The notes: generated by a model not told the origin, from the sequence alone. A stretch of DNA of 64,000 nt from CAVZVZ01 sp963778895 (GCA_963778895.1 CAVZVZ010000005.1:1922001-1986000), one strand, 5' to 3'; counted from the first letter of the stretch, positions 42,534-53,637 are shown. Numbers and translations are program-made.

Positions 42534-43130
42534 ATGACGCTCGTGACGGGCGTCGCGACGGTCGGTCGGGAGCAAGAGCGTCACGAGACCGCGAGCCCAC
42601 TCGGCGTTGGTGTCGCGATCTGGCTCGCGTCGGAGCTCATGTTCTTCGCCGGACTGTTCGCGGCGTACTTCGCGCTCAAAGCGCACAACGAGCCGGCCTG
42701 GCCTCCGGCGGACGTGCATTTCGAGCTCTGGCGCACGGGTTTGTTCACCGTCGTGCTCGTCATTTCGAGCTTCACCGTGCATTTCGCGGTCAAAGCGGCC
42801 GAGCAGGGCAAGCGTCAGCTCTCGCTGTGGCTCATGATCACCACTGTCGTGCTCGGCGCGCTCTTCCTTGCCAATCAGATGCTCGAGTACACCGGCTTCG
42901 ACTTCACGATCGAGTCGAACGCCTTCGGAACGATCTTCTACACACTGACGGGCTTTCATGCGCTGCACGTGGCCGCCGGCCTCGTCGCGTTGACCATCGT
43001 GATCTGGGTGGTGTTCAGCCGTCACAGCCGCGTGCCGTCGGCGCACACCCTGCGGGTCACCGGCTACTACTGGCACCTGGTCGACGTGGTGTGGGTCGCG
43101 GTGTTCCTCACGGTGTACGTGTTGCGATGA
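42534..43130 (+). CDS. ctaE: cytochrome c oxidase subunit III (CtaE)
   Basis: A 198-residue integral membrane protein with five helices, as in the actinobacterial short form. Landmarks are GVAIWLASELMFFAGLFAAY, FELWRTGLFTVVLVISSFTV, FYTLTGFHALHVAAGLVALT and YYWHLVDVVWVAVFLTVYVL. The FHALHV and YWHLVDVVW motifs are diagnostic. It begins the plus-strand operon that continues directly into qcrC by a four-base overlap, linking oxidase and bc complex expression. No frame problem. Confidence 0.92.
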   Translation: MTLVTGVATVGREQERHETASPLGVGVAIWLASELMFFAGLFAAYFALKAHNEPAWPPADVHFELWRTGLFTVVLVISSFTVHFAVKAAEQGKRQLSLWLMITTVVLGALFLANQMLEYTGFDFTIESNAFGTIFYTLTGFHALHVAAGLVALTIVIWVVFSRHSRVPSAHTLRVTGYYWHLVDVVWVAVFLTVYVLR

Positions 43131-43966
43131 CCGACCATCCCGGCGGGACCAGACTCCGGCCGCTGTTGTTGGTCGTGGGAGCCGTCTTCGTTCTCGGTGG
43201 CGGGATGCTCGCACTGTTGGGACGAGCCAACGCCGGTGAGCCTTCACCCGAGGTCGAACAACAGGGGACCTCGGGCCTGAGTGCCGCCGAGGCGCAAGCC
43301 CAGGCCAACGCCGACCCCGGCATGGTCAAGGCGGGGGAGGACCTGTACCTGACGTCTTGCGTGAGCTGTCATGGCGTCGGAGGCGAGGGCACGCAGGGCT
43401 ATCCGAAGCTGATCGGCGTCGGTGCGGCGTCGGCCGACTTCTACCTGCGCACCGGACGGATGCCGCTGGCCTATCCGTCGGCCCAACCACCGCAGAAAGC
43501 GCCCGCCTTCGACGACGAGCAGATCCGTCAGCTGGTCGCGTACGTGGCCTCGCTCGGCGACGGGCCTCCCGTGCCCGATGTGAACCCGGATCGCGGTGAC
43601 CTCGCACTTGGATCCGAGCTCTTCCTCGCGAACTGCGCGGCCTGTCACAACTCGGCGGCAGTGGGCGGTGCGCTCAGCAACGGCGCCCACGCGCCGTCGT
43701 TGCTCGAGGTCGACCCGACCCAGATCGGCGAAGCCATGCGCGTCGGCCCGGGCGAGATGCCCGTCTTCGGGCCCGACACCTTCGACGACCACCAGGTCGA
43801 CTCGATCGTGCGGTACGTGCGCTACCTCCAGGAGCCGGAACATCCGGGCGGTCTGATGATCGGCCGGGTGGGTCCCGTGCCCGAGGGTTTCGTGGCGTGG
43901 CTCGTCGGCTTGGGCTTGCTGATCTTGGTCATCCGTTGGATCACGAGGGAGCGGACAAGTGCCTGA
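43127..43966 (+). CDS. qcrC: dihaem cytochrome c subunit of the bc complex (QcrC)
   Basis: A 279-residue protein with an N-terminal hydrophobic segment (PLLLVVGAVFVLGGGMLALL) that anchors it, two cytochrome c domains each with a CxxCH haem site (CVSCH near residue 78, CAACH near 171), and a C-terminal helix (FVAWLVGLGLLILVIRWI). This is the actinobacterial dihaem QcrC, which passes electrons directly to CtaC in a bc1-aa3 supercomplex, so no soluble cytochrome c is needed. It overlaps ctaE and qcrA. Confidence 0.93.
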   Translation: MTDHPGGTRLRPLLLVVGAVFVLGGGMLALLGRANAGEPSPEVEQQGTSGLSAAEAQAQANADPGMVKAGEDLYLTSCVSCHGVGGEGTQGYPKLIGVGAASADFYLRTGRMPLAYPSAQPPQKAPAFDDEQIRQLVAYVASLGDGPPVPDVNPDRGDLALGSELFLANCAACHNSAAVGGALSNGAHAPSLLEVDPTQIGEAMRVGPGEMPVFGPDTFDDHQVDSIVRYVRYLQEPEHPGGLMIGRVGPVPEGFVAWLVGLGLLILVIRWITRERTSA

Positions 43967-44903
43967 CGACCCCCGTCCGGCCGAGGATGCGCCTGCCCCG
44001 GTCGATCAACCCGCCGACCCGGAGGCCACGTTGGCGGCCGGACGGCGCCGTCACGGCGAGCGTCTTCCCGCGCTGTTCTTCGTCGCGAGCATCCTGGGCG
44101 GCATCGCGCTCGCAGTGGTGTACGCGCTCGGCGGGCAGCCACAGTTCGAAGGTGCGTTCCTCGCCGTGGCCTTGTGTGGATTCGGTGGAGGCCTGGTGTT
44201 GTGGGCCAAGCGATTCATGCCCGCCGGGCCCGAGATCGAGGAGCGGGGCGAGCTGGCCTCGAGCGAAGACGACGTGGCGGCGTTCAAGGAGGACTTCGAC
44301 GTCGGTGAGTACCAGCTCGAGCGGCGCAGCCTGCTGACGAAGTTGATGATCGGTGCGGGGGCCGCGCTCGGACTGGCCGCGATCTTTCCCATTCAGTCGC
44401 TCGGGCCTCGTCCCGGCCCGTGGATGACCCGATCGCCCTTCCAACGGGGCACGCGACTGGTCGACGGCGCCGGTCAGCCGGTCGGGCCCGACCGGCTGAA
44501 GGAGAACGGGATCCTGACGGTCTTCCCCGAAGGCCAGCTCGACGACGAGTACGCGCAAACCGTGCTGATCCATTACGACCCGTCGAACGACTTCATCCCG
44601 CGCCCGGGTCGCGAGGACTGGACGGTCGACAACCTCGTTGCCTACTCCAAGGTGTGCACGCACGCCGGTTGTCCGGTGGGCCTCTACGAGGCGCAGAACG
44701 GAACCCTGCTCTGCCCGTGCCATCAGTCGACCTTCGACGTCTATGACGGAGCGCGACCCGTCTTCGGTCCGGCGGCGGTGTCGTTGCCTCAGCTCCCGTT
44801 GGGCCTCGACGCCGACGGCAACCTGATGTCGACCGGGCCCTTCTCCGGACCGGTGGGGCCCGAGTTCTGGGACCAGAACCTGCTGTGGGAGGACGGCTCG
44901 TAG
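43959..44903 (+). CDS. qcrA: Rieske iron-sulfur subunit of the bc complex (QcrA)
   Basis: A 314-residue protein starting at GTG 43959, inside the end of qcrC. It has three hydrophobic helices (PALFFVASILGGIALAVVYA, FLAVALCGFGGGLVLWAKRF, LMIGAGAALGLAAIFPI), the usual actinobacterial layout. The C-terminal Rieske domain has the cluster ligands CTHAGC and CPCHQS, each giving one Cys and one His plus the disulfide cysteines. It takes electrons from menaquinol. Confidence 0.93.
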   Translation: MPDDPRPAEDAPAPVDQPADPEATLAAGRRRHGERLPALFFVASILGGIALAVVYALGGQPQFEGAFLAVALCGFGGGLVLWAKRFMPAGPEIEERGELASSEDDVAAFKEDFDVGEYQLERRSLLTKLMIGAGAALGLAAIFPIQSLGPRPGPWMTRSPFQRGTRLVDGAGQPVGPDRLKENGILTVFPEGQLDDEYAQTVLIHYDPSNDFIPRPGREDWTVDNLVAYSKVCTHAGCPVGLYEAQNGTLLCPCHQSTFDVYDGARPVFGPAAVSLPQLPLGLDADGNLMSTGPFSGPVGPEFWDQNLLWEDGS

Positions 44904-46282
44904 TGAGCGCCCGAGCGCCCGCGGCGGAAGCGCACCGACCGGCTCGCCCGTTGGTTCGACAACCGGCTCGGCCTGGCCAAGATCTCGCGGGGCGCCCTCC
45001 AGAAGATCTTCCCGAATCACTGGTCGTTCCTGCTCGGTGAGATCGCGCTCTATTCGTTCGTCGTCCTTCTCGTGACCGGCGTGTTCCTGACGTTCTTCTA
45101 CAACGCCAGCACCAACCTGACGACGTACCAGGGCACCTACGGACCGTTGCAGGGCGTGCAGGTGTCACAGGCCTACGCGTCCGGGCTCGACCTCAGCTTC
45201 GATGTGCGGGCCGGTCTGGTCATGCGCCAGATGCACCATTGGGCCGCGCTGGTCTTCGTGGCCGCCATCGTCGTGCACTTGGCGCGCGTGTTCTTCACCG
45301 GTGCGTTCCGGCGTCCCCGCGAGATCAACTGGATCATCGGTCTCACACTCATGCTGCTGGCCATCGTCAATGGCTTTGCCGGCTACTCACTTCTCGACGA
45401 CCAGCTTTCTGGCACCGGCATTCGCATCGCTTACTCCGTGATGATCGCCGTGCCGTTCGTCGGCCCGTGGCTCGCCTCACTGTTGTTCGGCGGCGGGTTC
45501 CCCGGGCCGGACATCATCCCGAGGCTGTTCATCATCCATGTGCTGATCGTCCCGGTCGCGATCGTGGTGCTGCTCACCGCGCATCTCGGCGATTCTGGTG
45601 CGCCACAAGCACACCCATTTCCCGGGTCGAGGCGCGCGCGACGACAACGTGGTGGGCGAGCGGCTCTGGCCGACGTACGCGTTCAAAGCGGGAGGTCTCT
45701 TCTTCTTCGTGGCCGGCGTGCTCGCCGCACTCGCGGGCTTCGTCCAGATCAATCCGATCTGGATCTACGGCCCCTTCCAGCCCGAGAACGTCAGCTCGGC
45801 GTCGCAGCCCGACTGGTACATGGGCTGGCTCGAAGGAGCGCTGCGGCTCATGCCTGATTGGGAGACCCGCATCGGGTGGTTCACCATCCCGAACCCGTTC
45901 TGGGGCGGCGTGCTGTTACCCGGGCATCACCTTCGGCTTGTTGTACGCGTGGCCCTGGCTCGAAGCCCGCATGACCAAGGACCGCCGTGAGCACCATGTG
46001 CTCGATCGACCGCGCGATCGACCCATGCGGACCGCACTTGGGGTCGCGACGCTCGTCTTCTACACGATCCTCGGGTTGACGGCGGCCGACGATGTGATCG
46101 CCGTCGCGCTCGGCGTGTCGTTGAACGCGATCCTCAACACCTACCGGGTCTTGCTCATCGTGGTGCCACCCATCTCTGCCGTCGTCGCGTTCCGACTGTG
46201 CAAGGAGCTCCAGAAGGTCCACGGACCGCCGACCGAGCCCGAGGCCATCGACGAGCGCGTCGAGGCCGACGTTCCCGCATGA
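44903..46282 (+). CDS. qcrB: cytochrome b subunit of the bc complex (QcrB), three apparent frameshifts
   Basis: The menaquinol-oxidising subunit. The helices appear as LGEIALYSFVVLLVTGVFLT, then QMHHWAALVFVAAIVVHLAR with haem-ligand histidines, GLTLMLLAIVNGFAGYSLLD, PRLFIIHVLIVPVAIVVLLT and, in a second frame, HKHTHFPGRGA and SQPDWYMGWLEGALRLMPDW. The third frame gives GITFGLLYAWPWLEARM and the C-terminal extension. Removing one base near 44925, 45590 (giving LAILVRHKH) and 45920 (giving LLPGITFG) restores about 458 residues. The GTG start overlaps the qcrA stop, and the stop overlaps the PIG-L gene. Confidence 0.88.
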
Positions 46283-47149
46283 CCGGCGACCTCCGGTTGC
46301 GTCGATCCGACGCCGACGTGTTCGTACCCGATGGGCTCGCCGTCGACGCCGCGCTGACGAGGACCACCGATCTCGGCGTCGGCGCGCACCCCGACGACCT
46401 CGAATTCGGGTACCTCGTCCCGATCGGCGAGTGCCGCGGTGGTCGCCGACCGGTGGTTCGCCGGCGTGACGTGTACGGATGGCGCCGGTTCGGCGCGTGG
46501 CGGCCGCTTTGCCGCGTGCACGGATGCCGAGATGGTCGTGGTGCGGCGCGAGGAACAGCGCCGGGCCGCGGTTCTGGGTGAGTACGGAGCGGTGGTCCAA
46601 CTCGGCCATCCGAGTGCGGACGTCAAGTCCGACGCCGGCTGCAGGTCACTCGCCGACGAGCTCGCTTCGATTCTCGAGTGCGGCTCGACCGCTGAACCTC
46701 TACACGCACAATCCGGCCGACAAGCACGACACGCACCAGGCCGTGATGGCCGCGACGGTGCACGCGGTGCGCCAGCTCGCCGCCGACGCAGCGGCCGGCG
46801 CGTTTCGTGGGGATCGAGGGCTGGCGTGATCTCGACTGGCTCGGCGACGGCGAGAAGGTGCGGCTCGACGCCACGCCGTACCTCGACCTGGCCGAGCGAG
46901 TTCGCCGCGGTGTACGAGAGCCAGATCGAAGGGGCGAAGCGCTACGACGTCGCCATCCAAGGTCGCCGCCGCGCCAACGCCACCATGCACGGCATCCGGG
47001 TCACCGACGACGCCGAGGAGGTGATCGTCGCGATCGACCTGACCCCGCTGCTCCGCAACGACGATCTCGACCCGGTCGACTACACGCTGAGCGCGATCGA
47101 TCGGTTTCGGGACGATGTCGAGACGAGTCTGCGGCGCTGGTTCGACTGA
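46279..47149 (+). CDS. PIG-L/LmbE-family deacetylase (four apparent frameshifts)
   Basis: A zinc-dependent N-acetylglucosaminyl deacetylase-like protein. LGVGAHPDDLEFG carries the AHPDDxE metal motif, and later segments VTCTDGAGSARGG, NLYTHNPADKHDTHQAVMAA (the HxxH-type site) and RFVGIEGWRDLDWL follow the family order. It might deacetylate a sugar in a thiol, glycolipid or antibiotic pathway. One surplus base each near 46432, 46685, 46805 and 46905 breaks the frame; when removed the gene has about 288 codons. The ATGA overlap with qcrB places it last in the respiratory operon, an uncommon neighbour. Confidence 0.8.
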
Positions 47150-47234
47150 TCTCAGCTGATCGAACTGCACCGCGGAATCGAGGAGCGGGACCCCTGGTAA
47201 TCTCCGGCGGGTTTCGATACCAGCGGGAGGGCTC

Positions 47235-49915
47235 ATGGGTGGGCTGCGGGTGAAGGCGGATGTCGCGCACGAACGCACGTCTCGTCTGAGGATGGCGATC
47301 GTTGTGGTGGTCGGTTTGGCGGTCGTGGCTTCGACGTTCGTCGTGGCGTCGTCGCCGGCCCAGGCGTACCCGGGTGCGCCCTGGTTCCGGCCCGGGTTCA
47401 CCGTACAACCAGAACTTTCCCGACCCGCAGATCGTGAAGGACGGCAGCACGTACTACGCGTACGGGAGCAGCACCGGCGGCTGCGTTCCTGCCGGTGATG
47501 ACCTCGACCGATCTCGTCACCTGGACCGCTCGTTCGGCCTATTCGTTCCCGGGTTGCGACGGCGGCGACCCGTTCTTCAACGACGCGGTGCCGTGCCGGC
47601 CGCCGGGGGCGCTCGACATCGGCGGATGGCCGGCTCAACGCGGAGGTCATCGCGCCGGGTGTGATCAAGAACGGTTCGACGTGGCTCGCTCTACTCGACC
47701 GTGCTCGTGCAGCGCACGCCGGTCGAACGTCATTGCCTCGCGGTGGCGACGTCGAGCTCGCCGCTCGGTCCTTTCATCTGGCAGGACTCGAGCTGGATCG
47801 CAGTGCGACAGCGATCCCGGCGGCAGCCGCGACGCCGAGCCGTTCCGCGACGTCAACGGCAACCTGTACCTGATCTGGAAGTCCGAGGGCAACCCCGTGC
47901 CCGGCGGCAACCCCACGCGCATCTGGAGTCGCCTGCTCCGCGCCGACGGGCTGGGCTGGGCGAACGGGAACCCGCCCATCGGAGCTCACTGAGACCTCGC
48001 TGCCGTGGGAGGGCGGGGAGCACGGCGTCATCGAGAACCCCTCGATGGTGGCGTGGAACGGCGGGTGGTGGCTCTTCTACTCCGGCAACAAGTGGCAAGG
48101 CCCCAACTACGCCACGGGCTACGCCAAGTGCGCGAGCGCGTTGGGTCCCTGCACCAAGGTGCAAGCCGACCCACTGCTGAAGAACACGGGGGTGATCCTC
48201 AGCCCGGGGGGCACGTCGGCGTTCGTCGACACCGACGGCCGGCTGCGGCTCGCCTTCCACTACTGGACCTATCCGTACACGGACTACCCCACCAATCCGG
48301 GCTGCGACGGCACCGATCCGTTGACCGGTGCGCCGCTGTGCGCGTCGCAGGGCCAACGACGCATGGGGGTCACCGGCGTCGTCAACCCCGGCGGCAACAT
48401 ACTCACCGCCGACCCCGTCGGTTCCTTCGACTCGGCGGCGAACGCTGGCGGTGTCGTGAACGGCAGCGGCTGGGCGATCGACGGCGAGACCAAGGGCCCG
48501 GTGACGGTCCATGTGTACGCCGACGGCGTGTTCAAGACCGCGGTCACCGCCAACCAGTCGCGCCCGGACCTCAACGCGGTGTTTCCCGGGTATGGGCAGC
48601 AACCACGGGTTCTCGTTCTCCGTACCCGGCCTGACCGAGGGCAATCGCCAGATCTGTCTCTACGCCATCAACATCGGTATGGGCACGGTGAACCAGCTCC
48701 TCGGGTGCAAGACGGTCAACGTGCAACCGGTGCCACCGGTACTGCCGGTCGGTCCACCGCCGGCGCTGGTGAACGACACGAGCTTCCACCCGCTGACTCC
48801 GGCGCGCCTGCTCGACACCCGCGACGGCACCGGCTTCGCCGGCGGACCCGCGCGTGACGGCTGGACCATCCCGCTGACCGTGGCCGGACCAAGGTGGGGT
48901 GCCCGCCAGCGGTGCCGCCTCGGTCTTGCTGAACGTGACCGTGAACCAGACCACGGGTGCCGGGGGCTTCGTCACCGTCTATCCGTGCGGCGGAACGCTG
49001 CCCGTCGCCTCGAATCTGAACTTCAACGGTGGCGACACGGTGGCGAACCTGGTTTCGGTCCCGGTGGGCGCCGAGGGCAAGGTCTGTCTCTACACCAACT
49101 TCCGCACCGATCTGATCGCCGACGTGGTCGGATGGTTCGGCACCTGCTCCGGCGGGAGCCGCGCTGACCCCGCTGAGCCCACAACGCATCTTGGACACGC
49201 GCGACGGCACCGGCCTGTCCGGGGTGTTCACCGGCCAAGCAGACCCGCACGCTCGACGTCACCGGCGTGGGCGGCGTTCCCGCCAGCGGTGTGTCGGCCG
49301 TGGTGATCAACACGACGATCACCCAGGCCAGCACCGGGGAGCTATCTCACGGTCTTTCCCGGGCAACGTGAGCAAGCCGCCCTTGGCGTCCAACCTCAAC
49401 TGGGCGCCCGGCGACACGCGCGCCAACTTGGTCGTCGTTCCCGTCGCGCCCGACGGCACCATCAAGCTCTACAACGACGCCGGCCAGGTGCACGTGCTCG
49501 CTGACGTGGTCGGGTGGTACGGCACGGCGGCGGAGCCGGCGACTTGTTCACTGCTCTGGCACCGACGCGCGTACTCGATACCCGTCCCCTTCGTGCAACG
49601 TCGGACTCTCCGGAAAGATCGGCCGAGCACCAGACGCGCACGTCTCGATGATCGCCGGCACCGGCGGCGTTCCGGCTTCCGGGCGCCACCGCCGTGGTGC
49701 TGAACGCAACGGTCGTCAACACCTCTGGGGGGAGCTTCCTCACCGTCTTCCCCACCGGGCATCGCAAGCCGGTCGCTTCCAATCTCAACTGGTTCCCCGG
49801 CCAGATCCGCCCGAACCTCGTCGTCGTCCCGCTCGGCGCCGACGGCTCGGTGTCGATCTACAACGATCTCGGCCAGACCGACGTGATCTTCGACGTCGTC
49901 GGATGGTACGGCTAG
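47235..49915 (+). CDS. secreted GH43-like glycosidase with C-terminal repeat modules (about a dozen frameshifts)
   Basis: The signal peptide runs to about AQAYPG; a GGGAGGG ribosome site precedes ATG 47235. The catalytic part resembles a five-bladed GH43 propeller: NFPDPQIVKDGSTYYAYGSS (general base Asp), MTSTDLVTWT, IAPGVIKNGSTWLALYST, DAEPFRDVNGNLYLIWKSEG and VIENPSMVAWNGGWWLFYSG. Next comes the module shared with the SGNH protein (GWAIDGETKGPVTVHVYADG), then three repeats of about 115 residues ending DVVGWFG or DVVGWYG. Target glycans could be arabinan-like, but this is inference. The frame changes at least at 47400, 47490, 47635, 47690, 47810, 47990, 48600, 48900, 49150, 49240, 49345 and 49550. 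Confidence 0.75.
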
Positions 49916-49952
49916 CCGGGTAGCCAACAGCCGGGGTCGTACGGCCGCGAGG

Positions 49953-49958
49953 TAGCTT
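49953..49958 (+). promoter_or_regulatory. -10-like box TAGCTT of zwf
   Basis: Seven bases separate the box from the ATG at 49966. Confidence 0.45.
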
Positions 49959-49965
49959 CGGGGCC

Positions 49966-51391
49966 ATGCCCCTGCAACCGATGGCGCACGACCGGCCCCG
50001 GTCCGACAGCCTCGTGATGTTCGGCGCGAGCGGTGATCTGGCCAAGAAGAAGCTCTTCCCCGCGCTTGTACCGCCTGTCGAAGCGTGGGCTCCTCGGCAT
50101 TCCCGTCACCGGTGTCGCGATCGACGATTGGCAGGACACCGACCTGGTGGCGCACGCCGAGGTCGCAGTTCGCGAGAGCGGTGAGGAGTGGGACCAGTCC
50201 GCGTTCGACGGACTCACGGGGCAGATGCACTACGTCGCCGGTGACTACTCCAAACCCGAGACGTTCGATGCCCTGAAGAAGGTGGTCGGCTCACCTCAGC
50301 ACCCCATCTTCCATCTCGCGATACCACCGTCGATGTTCGCGACCGTGGCCGGTGGGCTGGCCGGGGTGGGTTTGAACGAGGGCTCACGGCTGATCGTCGA
50401 GAAGCCCTTCGGTCGCGATCTGGCCAGCGCGATCGAGCTCAACGGCATCCTCCACGAGCACTTTCCCGAGTCGGCGATCTTCCGGATCGATCACTTCATC
50501 GGCAAGGAGGCGATGCGCAACCTGATGGTGACCCGGTTCACCAACGCGATGCTCGAGCCGCTGTGGCACCGACACACCGTCAAGGCCGTCAAGATCACGA
50601 TGGCCGAGGCCTTCGGTGTCGCCGACCGTGGCGCGTTCTACGACTCGGTCGGCGCCATGCGCGACGTGATGGAGAACCATCTTCTGCAGATGGTCGCTCT
50701 GCTCGCCATGGAACAGCCGGTCAACGAACACTCCAAGGCGCTCCGCGACGAGAAGGGCAAGGTGCTGGAGGCCACGAGGGCCATCGATCCCAAGCACTAC
50801 GTGCGCGGGCAGTACGAGGGCTATCTCGACGTGGTGGGCGTCAAACCGGACTCCGACACGGAGACCTTCGGCGCGTTCCGCCTCGACATCGACTGCCCTC
50901 GGTGGAAGGGCGTGCCGTTCTTCCTGCGAGCCGGCAAGGGGTTGGCCGACACGGTGACGGAGATGACGGTCGAGTTCGCGCCGCCGCCCACCCCACTCTG
51001 GCTCACGCATCACGATGCCGAGACGCTGCCGCCCAACGCCATTCGCATCGAGGCGAAGCCCGACAGCTTCACGTCCATCACCTGGCTCCACAAGAAGCCC
51101 GGAGACCTGATGGTCCCCGAACCGATCTCGCTCGCACCTCCTCGGCAGTTGCGCGGCGACATCGGTCCCGAGCCCTACGAGCTGTTGATCGAAGAGGCGA
51201 TGAGCGGCGATCCGACGCTGTTCGCTCGCGAGGACTCGATCGAGGAGTCGTGGCGGATCGTCGAGCCGATACTCGGCGACCTCCCACCCGTCACGACCTA
51301 CCCGCGAGGCTCGTGGGGACCGCCCGGGGCGAGAACGTTGTTGCGCGGCTACGGGACCTGGCCCGGAGAACCACCCGAAGCCTCGGAGTGA
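49966..51391 (+). CDS. zwf: glucose-6-phosphate dehydrogenase (one frameshift)
   Basis: An NADP-linked enzyme of about 474 residues. It starts with MFGASGDLAKKKLFPAL (cofactor site). One surplus T near 50070 separates this from YRLSKRGLLGIPVTGVAIDD. Further on, VEKPFGRDLASA, FRIDHFIGKEAMRNLMVTRF (the family's active-site RIDHxxGKE), DSVGAMRDVMENHLLQ and PFFLRAGKGL are conserved. It makes 6-phosphogluconolactone and NADPH. The GTG of the next gene is four bases after the stop, so cotranscription is likely. Confidence 0.92.
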
Positions 51392-51394
51392 ACC

Positions 51395-51965
51395 GTGGGA
51401 CAGCACGACGTCTACCTGGTGCGTCACGGCGCGACCGAGTGGAGTGAGAACGGTCGGCACACCGGGCGCACGAACATCCCACTGACCGAGGCGGGCCGTG
51501 ATCAGGCCCGATCGGTTGCGAAGTTGTTGAGCGGTCGCACGTTCGCCTCGGTTCTCGTCAGCCCGATGGACCGCGCCCGGGACACGTGCGCGATCGCGGG
51601 CGTCGGCGACCAAGCGGTGACGGATCCGGACCTGTGCGAGTGGGACTACGGCGACTATGAGGGCCTCACGACCGCGCAGATCCGCGAGTCGAAACCAGGT
51701 TGGACCGTATGGACGGGTGACCTACCGAACGGCGAGACGATCGACGATGTCGCACGCGCGCGCCGATCGAGTCATCGAGCGCGCCCTCGCGACCGAGGGC
51801 GATGTGGCGCTGTTCGCGCACGGACACATCCTCCGCGTGCTCACCGCGCGATGGTGCGAGCTCGCACCGCAAGAAGGTCGACGCTTCGTGCTCGAGACCG
51901 GCACGCTCAACGTGCTCGGCTGGGAACACGACTACCGCGCCATTCGCCTCTGGAACGATCAATAG
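51395..51965 (+). CDS. histidine phosphatase (phosphoglycerate mutase-like), one frameshift
   Basis: The RHG motif VYLVRHGATEWSENGRHTGR opens the protein with the phosphoacceptor His. LVSPMDRARDTCAIAG, CEWDYGDYEGLTTAQIRES (acid-base Glu) and, after a frame change near 51755, FAHGHILRVLTARWCELAP (second His) complete the active site. It resembles small phosphatases rather than true 2,3-bisphosphoglycerate mutases. Next to zwf it might act on sugar phosphates, but this is inference. Joined length is about 190 residues. Confidence 0.82.
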
Positions 51966-52012
51966 AAAGTCGGCGGGTCATCTGAAAGGCGCGACGGCAC
52001 CGTAAGCAGTGT

Positions 52013-53555
52013 GTGATTCGGTCGACTACCACCCGTACTCGGGCGGTGGTGAGCGGAGTACTCGCCTATGCGTTGGCGCTGGCGGTCGGTGAGCTCATCG
52101 GAGGTTGGCTGACCAGAGCCGGCGCGCCCTTGGTGGCGGTTGGTCAAGCGTTGATCGACACCGCACCCGAAGGACCGCGCAAGTTCGCCATCGACTTGTT
52201 CGGCACCTCCGACAAACCCGCGCTCGTGTGGGGCATCGCCGCCATCACGGTCGTGATCGGTGCGGTCCTCGGACTGCTCGGTCGAAAGCGATGGTGGATT
52301 CCGTACGCCGGTCTGGTCGTGCTGGCGGCCGTGGGCACCTGGGCCACGGCCAACCAGACCACTGCTGGTCTCGCCTCCATGCTCCCGAGCGTCGTCGGCG
52401 CGCTCGCGGGCGGGTTCGTGCTCTGGCTGCTTCTGGGTGGTTCGTTCGCGACCGAACCCAGCGTCGGCGACTTCGGCGGCTCCGCTCTCGGCTTCGCGGC
52501 GCAGCTTCTTGGTCGCCGCTGGTGCCACGGTCGCCGTTGGCGTGGCCGCGGTCGCCATTGGTCGGCAGCTCGCCTCGCGTGCGTCAGCCACGGCATCGCG
52601 AGCGATGACGGCCCTTCGGCCGGTGCGCGCACCGTTGCCGCCGCCTCCGACCGGAGTGGACCTGGCGGTCGACGGCATCACACCGTTCATGACATCGAAC
52701 GCGGACTTCTACCGCATCGACACGAACCTGATCGCACCGCAGGTGGCGACCGACGGCTACGAGCTGGCGATCAAGGGCATGGTCGACAACGAGCGCACGT
52801 TCACCTACGAGGAGCTCGCGGATCGCGCGGTCAACGAGTACGACATCACGCTGACCTGCGTCTCGAATGAGGTGGGCGGTCGCCTCGCCGGCAATGCGCG
52901 TTGGCAGGGCTTCTTGCTGCGTGACCTGCTCGACGAGGTGGGGTGCAGAATGGCGCGACGCAGATCGTCGGTCACTCCGTCGACGGTTGGACGTGTGGTT
53001 ATCCGGTCGAGGCGGCGTACGACCGCAATGCCATCGTGGCGCTGGGCATGAACGGCGAGCCGCTGCCGATCGAGCACGGGTTCCCAGTCCGCCTCGTCAC
53101 GCCGGGGATCTACGGCTTCCTGTCGGCGTGCAAGTGGCTGACCGAGATCGAGATGACGACGTACGACTTCGACCCGTATTGGGTGAAGCGCGGCTGGGGT
53201 GAGAAGGCCCCGATCCAGACGTTCAGTCGCATCGACGTGCCGAAGGGCTTGGCGCGCGTACCGGCAGGTCCCGTAGCGGTCGGTGGTGTGGCGTGGGCGC
53301 AGACGCGCGGTATCGAACGCGTCGAGGTACAGGTCGACGACGAACCATGGCAACCGGCAACGATGGCCGACGAACTGAATCTGGACACTTGGCGGCAGTG
53401 GATGTTCGCGTGGAACGCCACGCCGGGTAGTCATCGTTTGCAGGTGCGCGCCACGGACAAGTCGGGTGACACGCAGACCGATCGTCGTGATCCGCCGATT
53501 CCCGACGGGCGCGACCGGTTGGCACTCGATTCAAGTCTTCGTGAACAACGCCTAG
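52013..53555 (+). CDS. membrane-anchored molybdopterin oxidoreductase, sulfite oxidase family (three frameshifts)
   Basis: The N-terminal 160 residues hold about four hydrophobic helices (ALAVGELIGGWLTRAGAP, WGIAAITVVIGAVLGLLG). After a break near 52505, RRSFLVAAGATVAVGVAAVA opens the catalytic part. FYRIDTNLIAPQVATDGYEL and ITLTCVSNEVGGRLAGNARW hold the Cys that ligates molybdenum, then GHSVDGWTCGYPVEAAYDRN and SACKWLTEIEMT. The break near 52940 needs one base added, in a G-run. The one near 53505 needs one removed, giving GATGWHSIQVFVNNA and TAG. The dimer-like domain at the end is typical. Substrate is unknown. Confidence 0.82.
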
Positions 53556-53637
53556 CGCTATCAGTCATCTGCACTGGCTGGTGTCTCCGTAGACGACATC
53601 GCGAGGAGCGGTCCGTCCCCCAACCGAAGGATGAACG

